Assembly: GCA_036501825.1 (NCBI GenBank)
Contig: DASXZP010000044.1
Location: 1 to 64,000 of the forward strand
Reading direction: 5' to 3'
Source: JAFECT01 sp036501825
Lineage (GTDB): Bacteria > Pseudomonadota > Alphaproteobacteria > Caulobacterales > Caulobacteraceae
Length of the DNA stretch: 64,000 bases
The position numbers and the translations under genes were made by a program. The notes under the pieces are model-generated. The model made no database searches. It was not told where the DNA came from and saw nothing but the letters and a program-made list of their open reading frames with translations. Position 1 is the first letter of the stretch; each line of letters starts with the position of its first letter. Below, one piece after another: positions 1-8,653 of this stretch.

Positions 1-836
1 GCGCGGCGAAGCACGTCTCCGCCCCAGAACACCCGGCGCAGGCCGGAGAGCACGTCGGACGGCGCGGCGCCGGCGGTCAACAGACCGCCGAGCTGGGGTG
101 TGATGTGCGCGACGCTCACGCCCGCTTCGCCGAACCAGGCGCGCAGACCGCCCGGCGCGGTCAGCACCGCTTGCGACGGAATGTGGATCGAGGCGCCCAG
201 GCTGAGCGGCGTGAAGATATCGCGCAGGATCGGATCGTGCGACAGACCCGAGAGCATGGAGAAGCGGTCGTCCGCCGTCAGGCCGAACGTGCGCGCCTGC
301 CACGCGACAAAATTGACCAGCGGCCGGTGCGAACACGCGACGCACTTGGGCGTCCCGGTGCTGCCGGAGGTGAACAACAGATAGGCCGAATCATCCGGCG
401 AAGCCCCAGGCGCGGGCGTGAACGCAGGGGGATTCTTCGCATCGGCAAAGGCGCTGAGCGCGAGCGTCGGCAGCGCAAAATTCGCGGCGATCTTCTCCGC
501 GTCCCGGCCGGCGAGCACTAGCGCGCCGGGCCTGGCGATCTCAATAAGGCTTCGCAGACGCGCCGCCGGATAGGCCAGGTCCAGGATCACGAAAGGCCGG
601 TTCGCCCGCAGGCACCCCAGCGCCGCAATCACCACCCGCGGCCCCCGGTCCGCCAGGATCGCCACGGTCTTCGTCCCCGCCGCCCCGACCCCCGACAGCC
701 GCGCCGCCAGCGCCGCCGACGCCCGCTCGAGCTCGCCATAGGTCATCACCCCATAGCCGCTCGAAAGCGCAACCGCCCCCGGCCGCGCCTTCGCGCGCGC
801 CATAAACCCTGTCTCAATTCGATGCAGTGGGGCCAT
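1..836 (-). CDS. NRPS-like adenylation (AMP-binding) protein, C-terminus cut by window edge
   Basis: The 278 visible residues read as the N-terminal part of an ANL-superfamily adenylation domain, which activates a carboxylic or amino acid with ATP. The A3 phosphate-binding core TSGSTGTPK lies at about residues 156-164. It is followed by the segment LSHDPILRDIF, which is typical of amino-acid-activating NRPS adenylation domains rather than of acyl-CoA synthetases. The opening LHRIETGFMARAKARPGAVAL aligns with the usual start of an A domain, so I chose the ATG at 836. A second in-frame ATG at 803 has a better upstream Shine-Dalgarno-like GACAGGG and is a real alternative. No condensation domain precedes it. 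Carrier and release domains would lie beyond base 1. The substrate cannot be predicted because the specificity pocket is mostly outside the window. Confidence 0.8.
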   Translation of the reverse strand, partial: MAPLHRIETGFMARAKARPGAVALSSGYGVMTYGELERASAALAARLSGVGAAGTKTVAILADRGPRVVIAALGCLRANRPFVILDLAYPAARLRSLIEIARPGALVLAGRDAEKIAANFALPTLALSAFADAKNPPAFTPAPGASPDDSAYLLFTSGSTGTPKCVACSHRPLVNFVAWQARTFGLTADDRFSMLSGLSHDPILRDIFTPLSLGASIHIPSQAVLTAPGGLRAWFGEAGVSVAHITPQLGGLLTAGAAPSDVLSGLRRVFWGGDVLRR

Positions 837-951
837 GCGGTGACCGTGGCTGCACGCTTCGGACCGGGAGAGTCTTAACGGCGAGCGTCCGCGCTGGCCC
901 ATTGCGGGCATGGGTTCGTCTGTTAGGCTTCCGCGTCGCTGGGGGCCCAGT

Positions 952-1695
952 ATGCATATTCATCTGCCGAAGCCGCTGCATGGTTGGCGCGCCCTTGCCG
1001 GTGAAATCGGCATCATTGTCGTCGGCGTTCTCATTGCGCTGGGTGCGGAACAGGCGGTTGACGCCGTGCGCGACGGGCACAAGGCGGACGAGGCGCGTAC
1101 GGAAATTCGCGCCGAAATCGCGCAGAACGTAGGCGAGATGGCCGTACGCCTCAGGACCGACAATTGCGTCCGCTCGCGGTTGGACGAGATCGGCGCTCTC
1201 CTGGACGCCAGGGCCGCCGGCCAGTCTCCGGCCCAACCCATCTGGATCGGGCGGCCGCAAACCTTCGTCATGAACAGCAACCGGCTTGCCGCGGTGACCA
1301 GTGCAGGCCGCGCCAGTCTGCTGTCGCAGGATGAGCAGGCCAGCTATGGCCAGATGTATGCCGCGTTCGCCATCTTCAACGATCTGATCGAACGCGAGCG
1401 CCCGGCTTGGGCAAAGCTGCAGATTCTCGAGGAGGCCCCGCCCTCCAGCCCTCCACTTGACGCGGAGTTGCGGCTGGCGCGCCAGGAAGCGAAATACGAT
1501 CGTGCGCGAGCGGCGCAGGTGACCCATGAAGCGCTCCGCGACGCAGAGCTGATCGGGGTCAAGCCGGACCTCGTCTCGTGGCGGCCGAAGAACTCCGGCG
1601 GCGGAATGATCGGTGCCTGCATCCCGCTTCACACGCCGCGCGCGCAAGCCCTCGACCTGTTTTACGGCCGAGGCGACCGGACCAGCGAACCCTAG
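952..1695 (+). CDS. single-TM membrane protein, paralogue of the gene at 31102-31887
   Basis: A protein of 247 residues with unknown function. It has a short polar N-terminus (MHIHLPKPLHGWR), one strong transmembrane segment at about residues 18-36 (EIGIIVVGVLIALGAEQ), and then a mostly helical soluble domain without recognisable catalytic motifs. The same pattern (xIHxPKxxHxWR, EIxxIIxGVxIALGxEQxVxAV, CVxxRLDE, LSxDExxxY) recurs in the protein at 31102-31887, so the two are paralogues along their whole length. The first-helix pattern resembles the N-terminal segment of Bacteroidetes DUF6090 proteins, but this is only a likeness. An in-frame ATG at 910 would add 14 residues. I chose 952 because the paralogue starts at the equivalent residue. 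Confidence 0.72.
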   Translation: MHIHLPKPLHGWRALAGEIGIIVVGVLIALGAEQAVDAVRDGHKADEARTEIRAEIAQNVGEMAVRLRTDNCVRSRLDEIGALLDARAAGQSPAQPIWIGRPQTFVMNSNRLAAVTSAGRASLLSQDEQASYGQMYAAFAIFNDLIERERPAWAKLQILEEAPPSSPPLDAELRLARQEAKYDRARAAQVTHEALRDAELIGVKPDLVSWRPKNSGGGMIGACIPLHTPRAQALDLFYGRGDRTSEP

Positions 1696-1742
1696 AGATC
1701 GATCGTGGCTCGCCGAGCCGTAGCGCCTGCGGGCGCGAAGGC

Positions 1743-1827
1743 TGGTGCCCCAGGCCGGACTCGAACCAGCACGTCTCTCGACAACAGATTTTGAGTCTGC
1801 CGCGTCTACCATTTCGCCACTGGGGCA
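1743..1827 (-). tRNA. tRNA-Leu (anticodon CAA)
   Basis: On the minus strand the sequence starts TGCCCCAGTGGCGAAATGG and ends with the matching TGGGGCA plus an encoded CCA. The anticodon stem GCAGA/TCTGT holds the loop CTCAAAA, so the anticodon is CAA, which reads UUG. A long variable arm and the T-loop GGTTCGAGTCC are present, as expected for a class II leucine tRNA of 85 nt. It converges with the membrane protein gene ending at 1695. Confidence 0.95.
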
Positions 1828-1876
1828 CAGGGCGGGGGGCGCAATCTAACCAGACGCCCCCCGGGGTCAACGGGAC

Positions 1877-2440
1877 TCAGGCGCGGGCCATCAGGGCCGG
1901 GGTCTTGGCGGGCAGGAAGCGGGGGTTTCTGAGCAGGATGGCGGTGACCAGGGCCACGACCAGGCCCACGGGCGCGATCTCGGTGAAGGTCTCGGCCATG
2001 CGGTAGAAGGGGTTGGCGTAGTCCCGGCGCATGGCGTCCATCTGGGCGGCGAGCTTGGCGTAGGCGCCGCCGGTGACGCCCGCGGCCCGTTTCGACGCCA
2101 GGATCTGGGCCGTGTACTCGTCCATGAACCGGTAGTGGGTCACGGCCAGATAGCCCTCCCACATGGCGACATAGGCGAGCGAGGCGACGAGCGCGATGCA
2201 CAGGCCGACCCCGAAGGCCGGGAGGAACTTGACCACCCCGCCTTTGATCTGGTCGCGGTACTGGCGCACGCCCACCAGCACGCTGGACAGCGCGACCAGC
2301 ATGACCAGATAGCCCAACAGAAATCCGAGCGCGGTGTTCGCCGTGTGATGGGCGCCGCCGGTCAGCGCATAGCTCAGGCTGCTGCCGACGATGATGATCA
2401 GGCCCGCGACCAGGCCCCAGGTCAGGATGATGCGTCCCAT
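1877..2440 (-). CDS. DUF4199 family membrane protein
   Basis: A protein of 187 residues with four predicted membrane helices, at about residues 5-27, 35-58, 70-92 and 152-172. Between the third and fourth helix lies a soluble stretch (about 95-150) rich in charged residues and ending in NPFYRMAETF. This layout and sequence fit the DUF4199 family, whose biochemical role is unknown. It is the last of three minus-strand genes (S9 peptidase, LuxR-type regulator, this gene), 91 bp downstream of the regulator, and may be co-transcribed with it. DUF4199 genes beside small membrane regulators are a recurring association in my knowledge of alphaproteobacteria, which I could not check here. Confidence 0.75.
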   Translation of the reverse strand: MGRIILTWGLVAGLIIIVGSSLSYALTGGAHHTANTALGFLLGYLVMLVALSSVLVGVRQYRDQIKGGVVKFLPAFGVGLCIALVASLAYVAMWEGYLAVTHYRFMDEYTAQILASKRAAGVTGGAYAKLAAQMDAMRRDYANPFYRMAETFTEIAPVGLVVALVTAILLRNPRFLPAKTPALMARA

Positions 2441-2531
2441 GGTGTGTGTCCTCTGTTGGATCGGACCGTCAGCCTGGGAGGATGGCGGCGTTCGGCCTAT
2501 CGCCCAAACGGGTGAATTCGACCGTTTCGCC

Positions 2532-2942
2532 TTAAGGGACCAGGTGCAGGTCGCGCGCCTTGCCGATGGCCTGGGTGCGGCTGGCGACCTCGAGCTTGTC
2601 GAACAGGTTGGCGAGGTGGGTCTTCACCGTGTTGGGCGAGAGGTTGAGGGTGCGGGCGATCTCCTTGTTCGATTCGCCGCGGGCCAGCCGCTCCAGAACC
2701 CGCATCTCCTGCGGGGTGAGGCCGAGGGAGGTCACGGCCTGGTCGTTGCGCTCGAAGGCGGGCGCGCGGCGCGCGGTCAGCCGCCAGCCCAGGTACGCGC
2801 CGCCGGCGGCGAACACGGTCGCCACGATCGCGATGTACGCCTGGGTGGGCAAGGCATGGATGAAGGAGCCGTACTTCAGATAGTCCAACGCAAAGGCCGC
2901 CGCGGCCAGGATGACGCCCCAAAGGAGGATGGTGCGGATCAT
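2532..2942 (-). CDS. membrane-anchored LuxR-type HTH regulator
   Basis: A protein of 136 residues that joins two N-terminal transmembrane helices (about 4-20 and 34-54) to a C-terminal GerE/LuxR helix-turn-helix (about 72-130, core LTPQEMRVLERLARGESNKE followed by the recognition helix SPNTVKTHLANLF). There is no receiver, PAS or autoinducer-binding domain, so any signal would have to be sensed in or at the membrane. Its ATG overlaps the stop codon of the upstream S9 peptidase (ATGA at 2939-2942), which suggests translational coupling. The DUF4199 membrane protein follows and could be its partner or target. The DNA-binding fold is clear, but the regulated genes are unknown. Confidence 0.85.
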   Translation of the reverse strand: MIRTILLWGVILAAAAFALDYLKYGSFIHALPTQAYIAIVATVFAAGGAYLGWRLTARRAPAFERNDQAVTSLGLTPQEMRVLERLARGESNKEIARTLNLSPNTVKTHLANLFDKLEVASRTQAIGKARDLHLVP

Positions 2943-5530
2943 TTCACCGGTTTCTTCTGTGGCTTCCGGGTCAGGTGATCGTAGAGGAAGTCGGCGCCCG
3001 AACCGTAAACCTCGACCATGTTGCCAAAGGTCGAGGTCATGTCGTGCACCTCGTCGGGTACGACGCGGAAGGTCGCGTCGACCCCGTGCGCCCGCAGTTG
3101 CGCGGCCAGGGACAGGCCCTGGTAGAAGTCGACGTTGCGGTCGTCGTCGCCCTGAACCAGATAGATCGGCGCGCGCCAGTCGGCGATCTTCGCTTCGGCC
3201 GAGTTCTGTGTGCGGTCGCCGAAGAACTCGTGCACGCCGGCCATGTCGAAGCCGGCTTCGAAGAGGCCCGGATAGCGCGCCAGCGCCTGGGAGGTGATGT
3301 AGCCGCCCCAGCTCAAACCGTAGACGCCGACGTGACGCACCTTCAGTTCCGGATGGGCCTTGAGGTAGACGCCGGCCGCGGCGACGTCGAGCATCTCACT
3401 GGCGCCGGCGGAGCCCCAGCCGGGCGCGTTGCGGAACGCATAGCCGCGCATGATCGAGGAGCGGTACTCCACCGACAGCACCACGCAGCCCTTGCTGGCG
3501 AGATACTGGTTGGTTTCGTAGAGGATCGAATAGGCGTCCATGTAGTGGAAGCCGGGCAGCATCTGTCGCTTGATCCCGCCGTGCGCGAACACGACGCCGC
3601 AGCCGTTTGGATGGGCGGGGACGAACAGTTGCCCGTAGGCGGTCGCGCCGTCTGAGGCGGTGAGGGTGACGAGCTGGGGTTTAGTCCATTTGAGGAGTCC
3701 GTTGAGCCCGACGGCATAGTCCACGCGCTTGGGATAAGGGCCGAACAGTTCGACGTGCGGCCCGTTCCGCCAGTCTGCGGTTACATAGGCTAGTGCGCCA
3801 TGGGCCATGGGCGCAGGTCCCCATTGGTCCGTCTCCCCCGTGGTAAGCGGCGTTATTGTCGCCTTGTCCGGATCGACGGTCGAAAGATGGCGGCGGCCGA
3901 GGTCGCCGATGTTGGTCGCGACGATCAATGTCGTACGATCGAGCGATTGGGATACGGATTCCACTTCACCGTCGCCAGGCGAGAGCAGCTGCGCGTCACC
4001 CCCGGATGCGGCGACCGCGTAGAGGTGGCGCCAGCCATCGCCTTCCCAGGCGAACACGATGCGATCGTTTGCGCTCCAGTAGAGTTGCTCGCCGGGATTG
4101 CCGGTTTCGGTCGCGTCCTCGTCGAGCGGATAGAACGTCGAGCCGGTCCCGGGTTTCGCCTGCCACAGTTCGCGCACGCTATTGGCGGCAACGTCGTAAA
4201 GCGCGAGCGACCAAGGTTTCTCGGCGACAAACGGTCCGTCGTAACCCAGGTTGTATCCCGCCTCACGTGGCTGGTTTGAACGGATGAAGGCGACCTTTGC
4301 GCCGTCGGGCGACCAGATGGGCGCGAGGTCGTCGGTACCTTTCGGGTGATCAATCGGCGTCGTCCGGTCGCTGGCCAGATCATAGATGAACAGGCGATCG
4401 CCACGCGCGAACAACAACCTCGATCCATCCGGTGAGAATTTCGCGTCCGACACGCGACCGGGAACGAACACCGACGCCTCGCCGACGCGTACGCCGCCGG
4501 CGCCATCGCGAAACAGGGGTGCGATCATCAGGCCTTTGTCGTTTGCGAATACCAGGCGTTGGCCGTCGGGGGTGAACTGGGGCTCTTCGCCTTCGCCGAT
4601 CAGATGCGGCGCCTGTCCCGGCGCCGTGCCGCCGACCCAGAGTTCGCGCACCGGCTTCTTCGACCGAGTCTGCGGATTGGGGACGTCGCCCATCTTGTTG
4701 GCGCGTGCGCCGCGCACAAATGCAATCAGGTCCCCGCTTGGCGTGAGCCGGGTGTCCGACAGCGCCTGACCGTCGTCGTGCGCGAAATTCACCAGCTCTG
4801 TCATCTTACCCTGTTCGTCAGTCAGGTAAATGCTGCGATCGCCGCCTTGGCGGACGACGAACGCCGCCCTGGTTCCGTCAGCCGAGACGATCGGCTGATA
4901 GTGCAATGGCGTGTAGAGGTAAGAGGCCGCGGAGCCTATGTCCGGCTCCACGTCGTGGATCGGTGAGGAAGCCGCGGATTTGCTCTCCGAGACCGACATG
5001 TCTGACGCGCTTGACGCAGGAAGAGATCGGGTCAGGCGCGCGTCCTGCGCTGCCTCCGCGTGACGCGTGAACGAGACCGTGTTTGCGCTCTCCCACTTGG
5101 GATCCTCGTCCGTCGCGAAGCTGGGGTCGATGTAGCCGATGCGGCGCGTCGCGAAGTCGTAGACCGCGATGAAACCCCAGCCGTAGTATTTCGCCGGATA
5201 GAGCCCCACGAACGCCGGGTTGGCGTGGGGCGCCTCGACGGTCCAGTCGCCGCGCGGATTTTCGAACGCGACTCGCGCGCTGTCGGGCGCGAAGGTGATC
5301 TTGCCGATCTGACCGCGGATATCGAACAGCTTCTGCGGCGCCGACCAGGCGGCGGACGCCGAGGCGCGTTCGGCGCCCCACAGGCAATGACACCCGGCCG
5401 GCGCCCAGACCTCGTGCAGGCCGTCGGGCGACACGACGGGCGCCTCGGACACCGGGCCGGCCAGCGAAATTGCGGCGGTCGCGAAGGTGAAGACCGCGGC
5501 CGATAGGCTCGCGCAGACAAGACGGTTCAT
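2939..5530 (-). CDS. exported S9 family prolyl oligopeptidase-type serine peptidase
   Basis: An 863-residue protein with a signal peptide (about 1-25, cleavage near SLAGP). A beta-propeller built from PD40-type repeats follows (for example FTPDGQRLVFAN, FSPDGSRLLFARG, WSPDGAKVAFIRS), and the C-terminal part is an alpha/beta-hydrolase domain. The catalytic triad is visible: Ser740 in GLSWGGY, Asp near 797 in QGDDDRNV and His829 in DEVHD. The family is DPP-IV/acylaminoacyl-peptidase-like and would cleave oligopeptides in the periplasm. The start at 5530 was chosen because it begins the signal peptide. The reading frame stays open far upstream, but that extension is antisense to the DUF885 gene and unlikely to be coding. 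It is divergent from the DUF885 peptidase (108 bp apart) and overlaps the LuxR-type regulator by ATGA. Confidence 0.93.
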   Translation of the reverse strand: MNRLVCASLSAAVFTFATAAISLAGPVSEAPVVSPDGLHEVWAPAGCHCLWGAERASASAAWSAPQKLFDIRGQIGKITFAPDSARVAFENPRGDWTVEAPHANPAFVGLYPAKYYGWGFIAVYDFATRRIGYIDPSFATDEDPKWESANTVSFTRHAEAAQDARLTRSLPASSASDMSVSESKSAASSPIHDVEPDIGSAASYLYTPLHYQPIVSADGTRAAFVVRQGGDRSIYLTDEQGKMTELVNFAHDDGQALSDTRLTPSGDLIAFVRGARANKMGDVPNPQTRSKKPVRELWVGGTAPGQAPHLIGEGEEPQFTPDGQRLVFANDKGLMIAPLFRDGAGGVRVGEASVFVPGRVSDAKFSPDGSRLLFARGDRLFIYDLASDRTTPIDHPKGTDDLAPIWSPDGAKVAFIRSNQPREAGYNLGYDGPFVAEKPWSLALYDVAANSVRELWQAKPGTGSTFYPLDEDATETGNPGEQLYWSANDRIVFAWEGDGWRHLYAVAASGGDAQLLSPGDGEVESVSQSLDRTTLIVATNIGDLGRRHLSTVDPDKATITPLTTGETDQWGPAPMAHGALAYVTADWRNGPHVELFGPYPKRVDYAVGLNGLLKWTKPQLVTLTASDGATAYGQLFVPAHPNGCGVVFAHGGIKRQMLPGFHYMDAYSILYETNQYLASKGCVVLSVEYRSSIMRGYAFRNAPGWGSAGASEMLDVAAAGVYLKAHPELKVRHVGVYGLSWGGYITSQALARYPGLFEAGFDMAGVHEFFGDRTQNSAEAKIADWRAPIYLVQGDDDRNVDFYQGLSLAAQLRAHGVDATFRVVPDEVHDMTSTFGNMVEVYGSGADFLYDHLTRKPQKKPVK

Positions 5531-5638
5531 CGGTCTCCCCCGGTTCCTGGCTGCGGCCCTTGTTCCCCAGCGCGTCGAGAGTATACGATTTTCACGCTTG
5601 CCGCCGAGGGGCGGCGCTTTTGTGCAGGATGTTCGTCC

Positions 5639-7471
5639 ATGGCCCGCCTCGATCGCCGCCAGCTTCTTCTCGCCGCAGGTTCGGCCGCCGCCCTGGCCCA
5701 GCCGGCCGTGGCGCTTGCCCAAGCGGGCGCGACCCCCGAAGACGCCAGGCTCGACGGCCTGCTCGACGCCTTTTTCCATGAGGAGTTGTTGCAGTCGCCC
5801 GAACGGGCTTCGAACCTGGGCCTCGACAAGGGCGACCTCGCCTTCCTGCGCTCGAAGCTGAAGGACCGCTCCGCCAAGGGCCTGGCCGCCGACCGGGCCG
5901 CGGCGCGCGATCGCCTGGCGCGGCTGAAGACCATCGACCGGTCGAAACTCGATGGGCCGGGCAAGATCAACTACGACACCCTGGTCTTCGTCACCGAGTC
6001 CACGCTCGCGGTGCATGACCTGAACATCGGCGGCGAAGGCTTCTCGCCGTCGCCCTATGTGCTGAGCCCGATCACCGGCAGCTATCAGAGCGTTCCGGAT
6101 TTCCTCAACACCAAGCACAAGGTCGAGAGCGCGGCGGACGCGCAGGCCTATGTCGATCGCCTGAACGCGTTCGCGACCGCGCTCGACGACGACACCCAGC
6201 GACTGCACCACGACGTGGCGCAGGGCATTGTTCCGCCCGACTTCCTGATCGACACGACGCTCACCCAGATGAAGCAGCTCGCCGTTCCCGCCGATCAGTC
6301 GGGTTTGGTGAGCTCGCTGGCCAAACGCACCAAGGACAAGGGGCTCGGCGACGGCTGGCGCGACAAGGCGGCGGCGACCTACACGGCGAAGGTCCTGCCC
6401 GCGCTGCACCGTCAGATCGCGGCGGTCCACGCGTTGCGCGCGCACGCCTCGCACGAGGCGGGTATCTGGCGCTTCAAGAAGGGGCCGGCCTTCTATCGCG
6501 CGAACCTGCGTTACACGACGACGACCAGCATGACGCCCGAGGAGGTCCACAAGATGGGCCTCGACCAGGCGGCGGAGATCAGCGCGCGGCTCGACGGCCT
6601 GTTGAAGAAGCAGGGCCTGACCCAGGGCACGGTCGGTGAGCGCATCCGGTCGCTCTACAAGGATCCGTCGCAGTACTATCCGAACACCGACGCGGGCCGC
6701 GAACAGTTGCTCGACTATCTGCGCGCGCGCCTCGAGGGCGTGAAGAAGCGCCTGCCGATGATGTTCGATCACATTCCCGACCAGCAGATCGAAGTGCGCC
6801 GCGTGCCGCCGGCGATCGACGCCGGCGCGCCGGGCGCCTATTCCGAAGCGCCGTCGCTGGATCATTCGCGGCCGGGCATGATTTTCTTCAACCTGCACGA
6901 CACCGCCGAAGACCCGAAGTGGAACCTGGCGACGACGCTCTATCACGAGGGCCTGCCGGGCCATCAGCTGCAGGGCGGCATCGCGCAGCAGTTCGCGCAC
7001 ATTCCGACCCTCCGCCGGACCATGTATTTTTCGGGCTACGGCGAGGGCTGGGCGCTCTACGCCGAACAGCTCGCCGACGAGATGGGCATGTATGATGACG
7101 ATCCGCTCGGCCGCATCGGTTATCTGAAGGCGCAGATTTTTCGCGCCGGCCGCTGCGTGGTGGATACCGGCATGCACGCCATGCACTGGTCGCGCGAGAA
7201 GGCGATCGAGTATCTCACCAGCATCGACGGCGACGCGGTCGGCTCCACCACCCGCGAAGTCGAACGCTATTGCGCCATCCCCGCCCAGGCCTGCAGCTAC
7301 AAGATCGGCCACACCGTGTGGAATAAATTGCGCGACCGCGCCAAGGCCGAGCTCGGCGGCCGGTTCGACATCAAGGCCTTCCACGACGCGGGCCTGCTGG
7401 AAGGCGCCATGCCGCTGGACACGCTGGGCTCCGCCATCGACGCCTATATCGCGGGGGCGAAGCGGGCGTGA
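5639..7471 (+). CDS. exported DUF885 family (M32-like) metallopeptidase
   Basis: A 610-residue DUF885 protein. The N-terminus carries a twin-arginine-like signal (DRRQLLLAAGSAAALAQP, cleavage near ALAQA), so export by Tat is likely. The zinc motif HEGLPGH lies at about residues 436-442. It is the hallmark of DUF885, which is distantly related to carboxypeptidase Taq, and the tail has the usual YKIGHTVWNKLR segment. The family is annotated as a putative peptidase, and the physiological substrate is not known. It lies divergent from the S9 peptidase with a shared 108-bp spacer, suggesting joint control of two periplasmic peptidases. The next gene overlaps its stop codon (GTGA). Confidence 0.9.
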   Translation: MARLDRRQLLLAAGSAAALAQPAVALAQAGATPEDARLDGLLDAFFHEELLQSPERASNLGLDKGDLAFLRSKLKDRSAKGLAADRAAARDRLARLKTIDRSKLDGPGKINYDTLVFVTESTLAVHDLNIGGEGFSPSPYVLSPITGSYQSVPDFLNTKHKVESAADAQAYVDRLNAFATALDDDTQRLHHDVAQGIVPPDFLIDTTLTQMKQLAVPADQSGLVSSLAKRTKDKGLGDGWRDKAAATYTAKVLPALHRQIAAVHALRAHASHEAGIWRFKKGPAFYRANLRYTTTTSMTPEEVHKMGLDQAAEISARLDGLLKKQGLTQGTVGERIRSLYKDPSQYYPNTDAGREQLLDYLRARLEGVKKRLPMMFDHIPDQQIEVRRVPPAIDAGAPGAYSEAPSLDHSRPGMIFFNLHDTAEDPKWNLATTLYHEGLPGHQLQGGIAQQFAHIPTLRRTMYFSGYGEGWALYAEQLADEMGMYDDDPLGRIGYLKAQIFRAGRCVVDTGMHAMHWSREKAIEYLTSIDGDAVGSTTREVERYCAIPAQACSYKIGHTVWNKLRDRAKAELGGRFDIKAFHDAGLLEGAMPLDTLGSAIDAYIAGAKRA

Positions 7472-7857
7472 GCGCGCTCTCGGTCAGTGTCAGGCCGGGA
7501 ACCAGCAGCCGGCTCGCGCTCGACTCGCGGGCATCGACGTTTCGGGTCGTGTTCGAAGACGACGGCGAGACCGGCTATCTCTACGCCTGTGACCGGGCGC
7601 GCGAGGACAACACGATCCTCGACGCGGTGCAGGTCTATGCGGTGAAGGCGATGCCCAAGACGTCGGTGCAGCTGCGGATGCGCTGGTCGGCGGACGGGAT
7701 GAAGGCGGGCCTGTGGCTCGGCGATCGGCTCTCGGCGGTCATTGATTTCGAAGCGCGCCGCGCCTACTCGCCGGCGAATTTTCCGACGGACGTCGGGTCG
7801 CCGGACTGGGGCGCGCGCGAACCGTGGCGTGACTCACTGATCGAGCTGTTCGCCTGA
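7468..7857 (+). CDS. DUF2251 family protein
   Basis: A small cytoplasmic protein of 129 residues with no signal or membrane segment. The core VVFEDDGETGYLYACD and the following ILDAVQVY fit the DUF2251 family, whose function is unknown. The start is a GTG at 7468 that overlaps the stop codon of the DUF885 peptidase gene (GTGA), so translation is probably coupled although the two proteins work in different compartments. No other start with a better ribosome binding site is in frame nearby. Confidence 0.7.
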   Translation: MSALSVSVRPGTSSRLALDSRASTFRVVFEDDGETGYLYACDRAREDNTILDAVQVYAVKAMPKTSVQLRMRWSADGMKAGLWLGDRLSAVIDFEARRAYSPANFPTDVGSPDWGAREPWRDSLIELFA

Positions 7858-7965
7858 GGGCCAGCCCGAGGGCGTGACGCCCCCGCCGGTTGCGGTCTTT
7901 TTCAACGCCTGAGTTGTCGCCCGCCCTCGATTCCGAAAGGATGGCGCCTAAGGACGGTGCGAGAA

Positions 7966-8562
7966 ATGGCGGGACCGAGGCGGATATCGGGGTTGCTGCT
8001 GGCGGCAGGGTTGAGCACGCGCGTGGGCGGCGGAAAGCTGGCCGAGACCAAGGACGGGCTCACCCTGGCGCAGTGGTCGCTCAAGCCCCTGCAGGCCCTG
8101 GGCCTCGACAGCCTCGTGGTGGTGACCGCGCCGGGCGAGGCGCCGCGTCTGTTTCCCGGGGTCGAGGCGTTGACCGTGGTGGAAAACCGCCATCCGGAGG
8201 ATGGTCTGTCGAGCTCGCTGCGCCTGGGGCTGGAGGCGCTGCCCCCGGCCAGCCTGACCGTGCTGATCGCGCTGGCGGACATGCCGCGGGTGCGGGCGGA
8301 GACCTGCCAGGCCCTGCTCGACGCCTGGCGTCCCGACTGCGTCGCGGTCATGCCTCAGTGCAAGGGGCTGCCCGGTCATCCGGTGCTGGCCGACATCCGC
8401 TGGGCGGTGCGCGTCGCCGACTCGCTGCCGGGTGATCAGGGCCTGGGGGCCGTGCTGAAATCCCTGGAGGATGAGGTGGTGCGGGTCGATGTGCCCGACA
8501 CCGGGGTGCTGTTCGACGTGGACACCCCCGACGATCTGGCGCTCTGGCGCGGTCGCAGCTGA
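7966..8562 (+). CDS. MobA/MocA-like nucleotidyltransferase (molybdenum cofactor cytidylyltransferase family)
   Basis: About 198 residues with a GT-A nucleotidyltransferase fold. The N-terminal nucleotide-binding signature LLLAAGLSTRVGGGKL matches LAAGxSxRxGxxK. Further landmarks are the GLSSSLRLG loop, the metal-binding LADMP, the GLPGHPV segment and the DVDTPDDL tail. Members transfer CMP or GMP to molybdopterin, or act on other small alcohols or phosphates. No molybdoenzyme or cofactor gene lies nearby, so the substrate is open. I chose ATG 7966. A GTG at 7957 is in frame but lies only 2 nt after the AAGGA ribosome-binding site. Confidence 0.82.
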   Translation: MAGPRRISGLLLAAGLSTRVGGGKLAETKDGLTLAQWSLKPLQALGLDSLVVVTAPGEAPRLFPGVEALTVVENRHPEDGLSSSLRLGLEALPPASLTVLIALADMPRVRAETCQALLDAWRPDCVAVMPQCKGLPGHPVLADIRWAVRVADSLPGDQGLGAVLKSLEDEVVRVDVPDTGVLFDVDTPDDLALWRGRS

Positions 8563-8593
8563 ACTTTTTCGCCGGGCGCGAACTTTTCCGTCG
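8561..8593 (+). repeat. 19-bp-period direct repeat upstream of the M1 peptidase promoter
   Basis: GAACTTTTTCG at 8561 and GAACTTTTCCG at 8580 repeat with a 19-bp period, close to two helical turns. They lie just upstream of the predicted promoter at 8595-8623. They could be an activator site or an UP-like element; no regulator is assigned. Confidence 0.4.
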
Positions 8594-8594
8594 C

Positions 8595-8623
8595 GTGACG
8601 CGCCGTCCCAACTGCCCTAAAAT
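8595..8623 (+). promoter_or_regulatory. predicted sigma-70-type promoter of the M1 peptidase gene
   Basis: GTGACG (8595-8600) and TAAAAT (8618-8623) are separated by 17 bp, which fits -35 and -10 elements. The start codon lies 31 bp downstream, with an AAGGA ribosome-binding site at about 8644-8648. This is by-eye consensus matching only. Confidence 0.45.
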
Positions 8624-8653
8624 AGGGGCTTCGTTCGTGTTCGAAGGATCGTC

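Noticed and set aside
2939..7384. A single 1481-codon open frame on the minus strand
   Set aside because: Only the part below 5530 encodes the S9 peptidase with its signal peptide. The upstream 618 codons are antisense to the DUF885 gene and Arg/Ala/Val-rich, as expected for a shadow frame in high-GC DNA.
7870..7905. Intrinsic terminator after the DUF2251 gene
   Set aside because: A 5-bp hairpin and a separate 4-bp hairpin with TCTTTTT are too weak to call.
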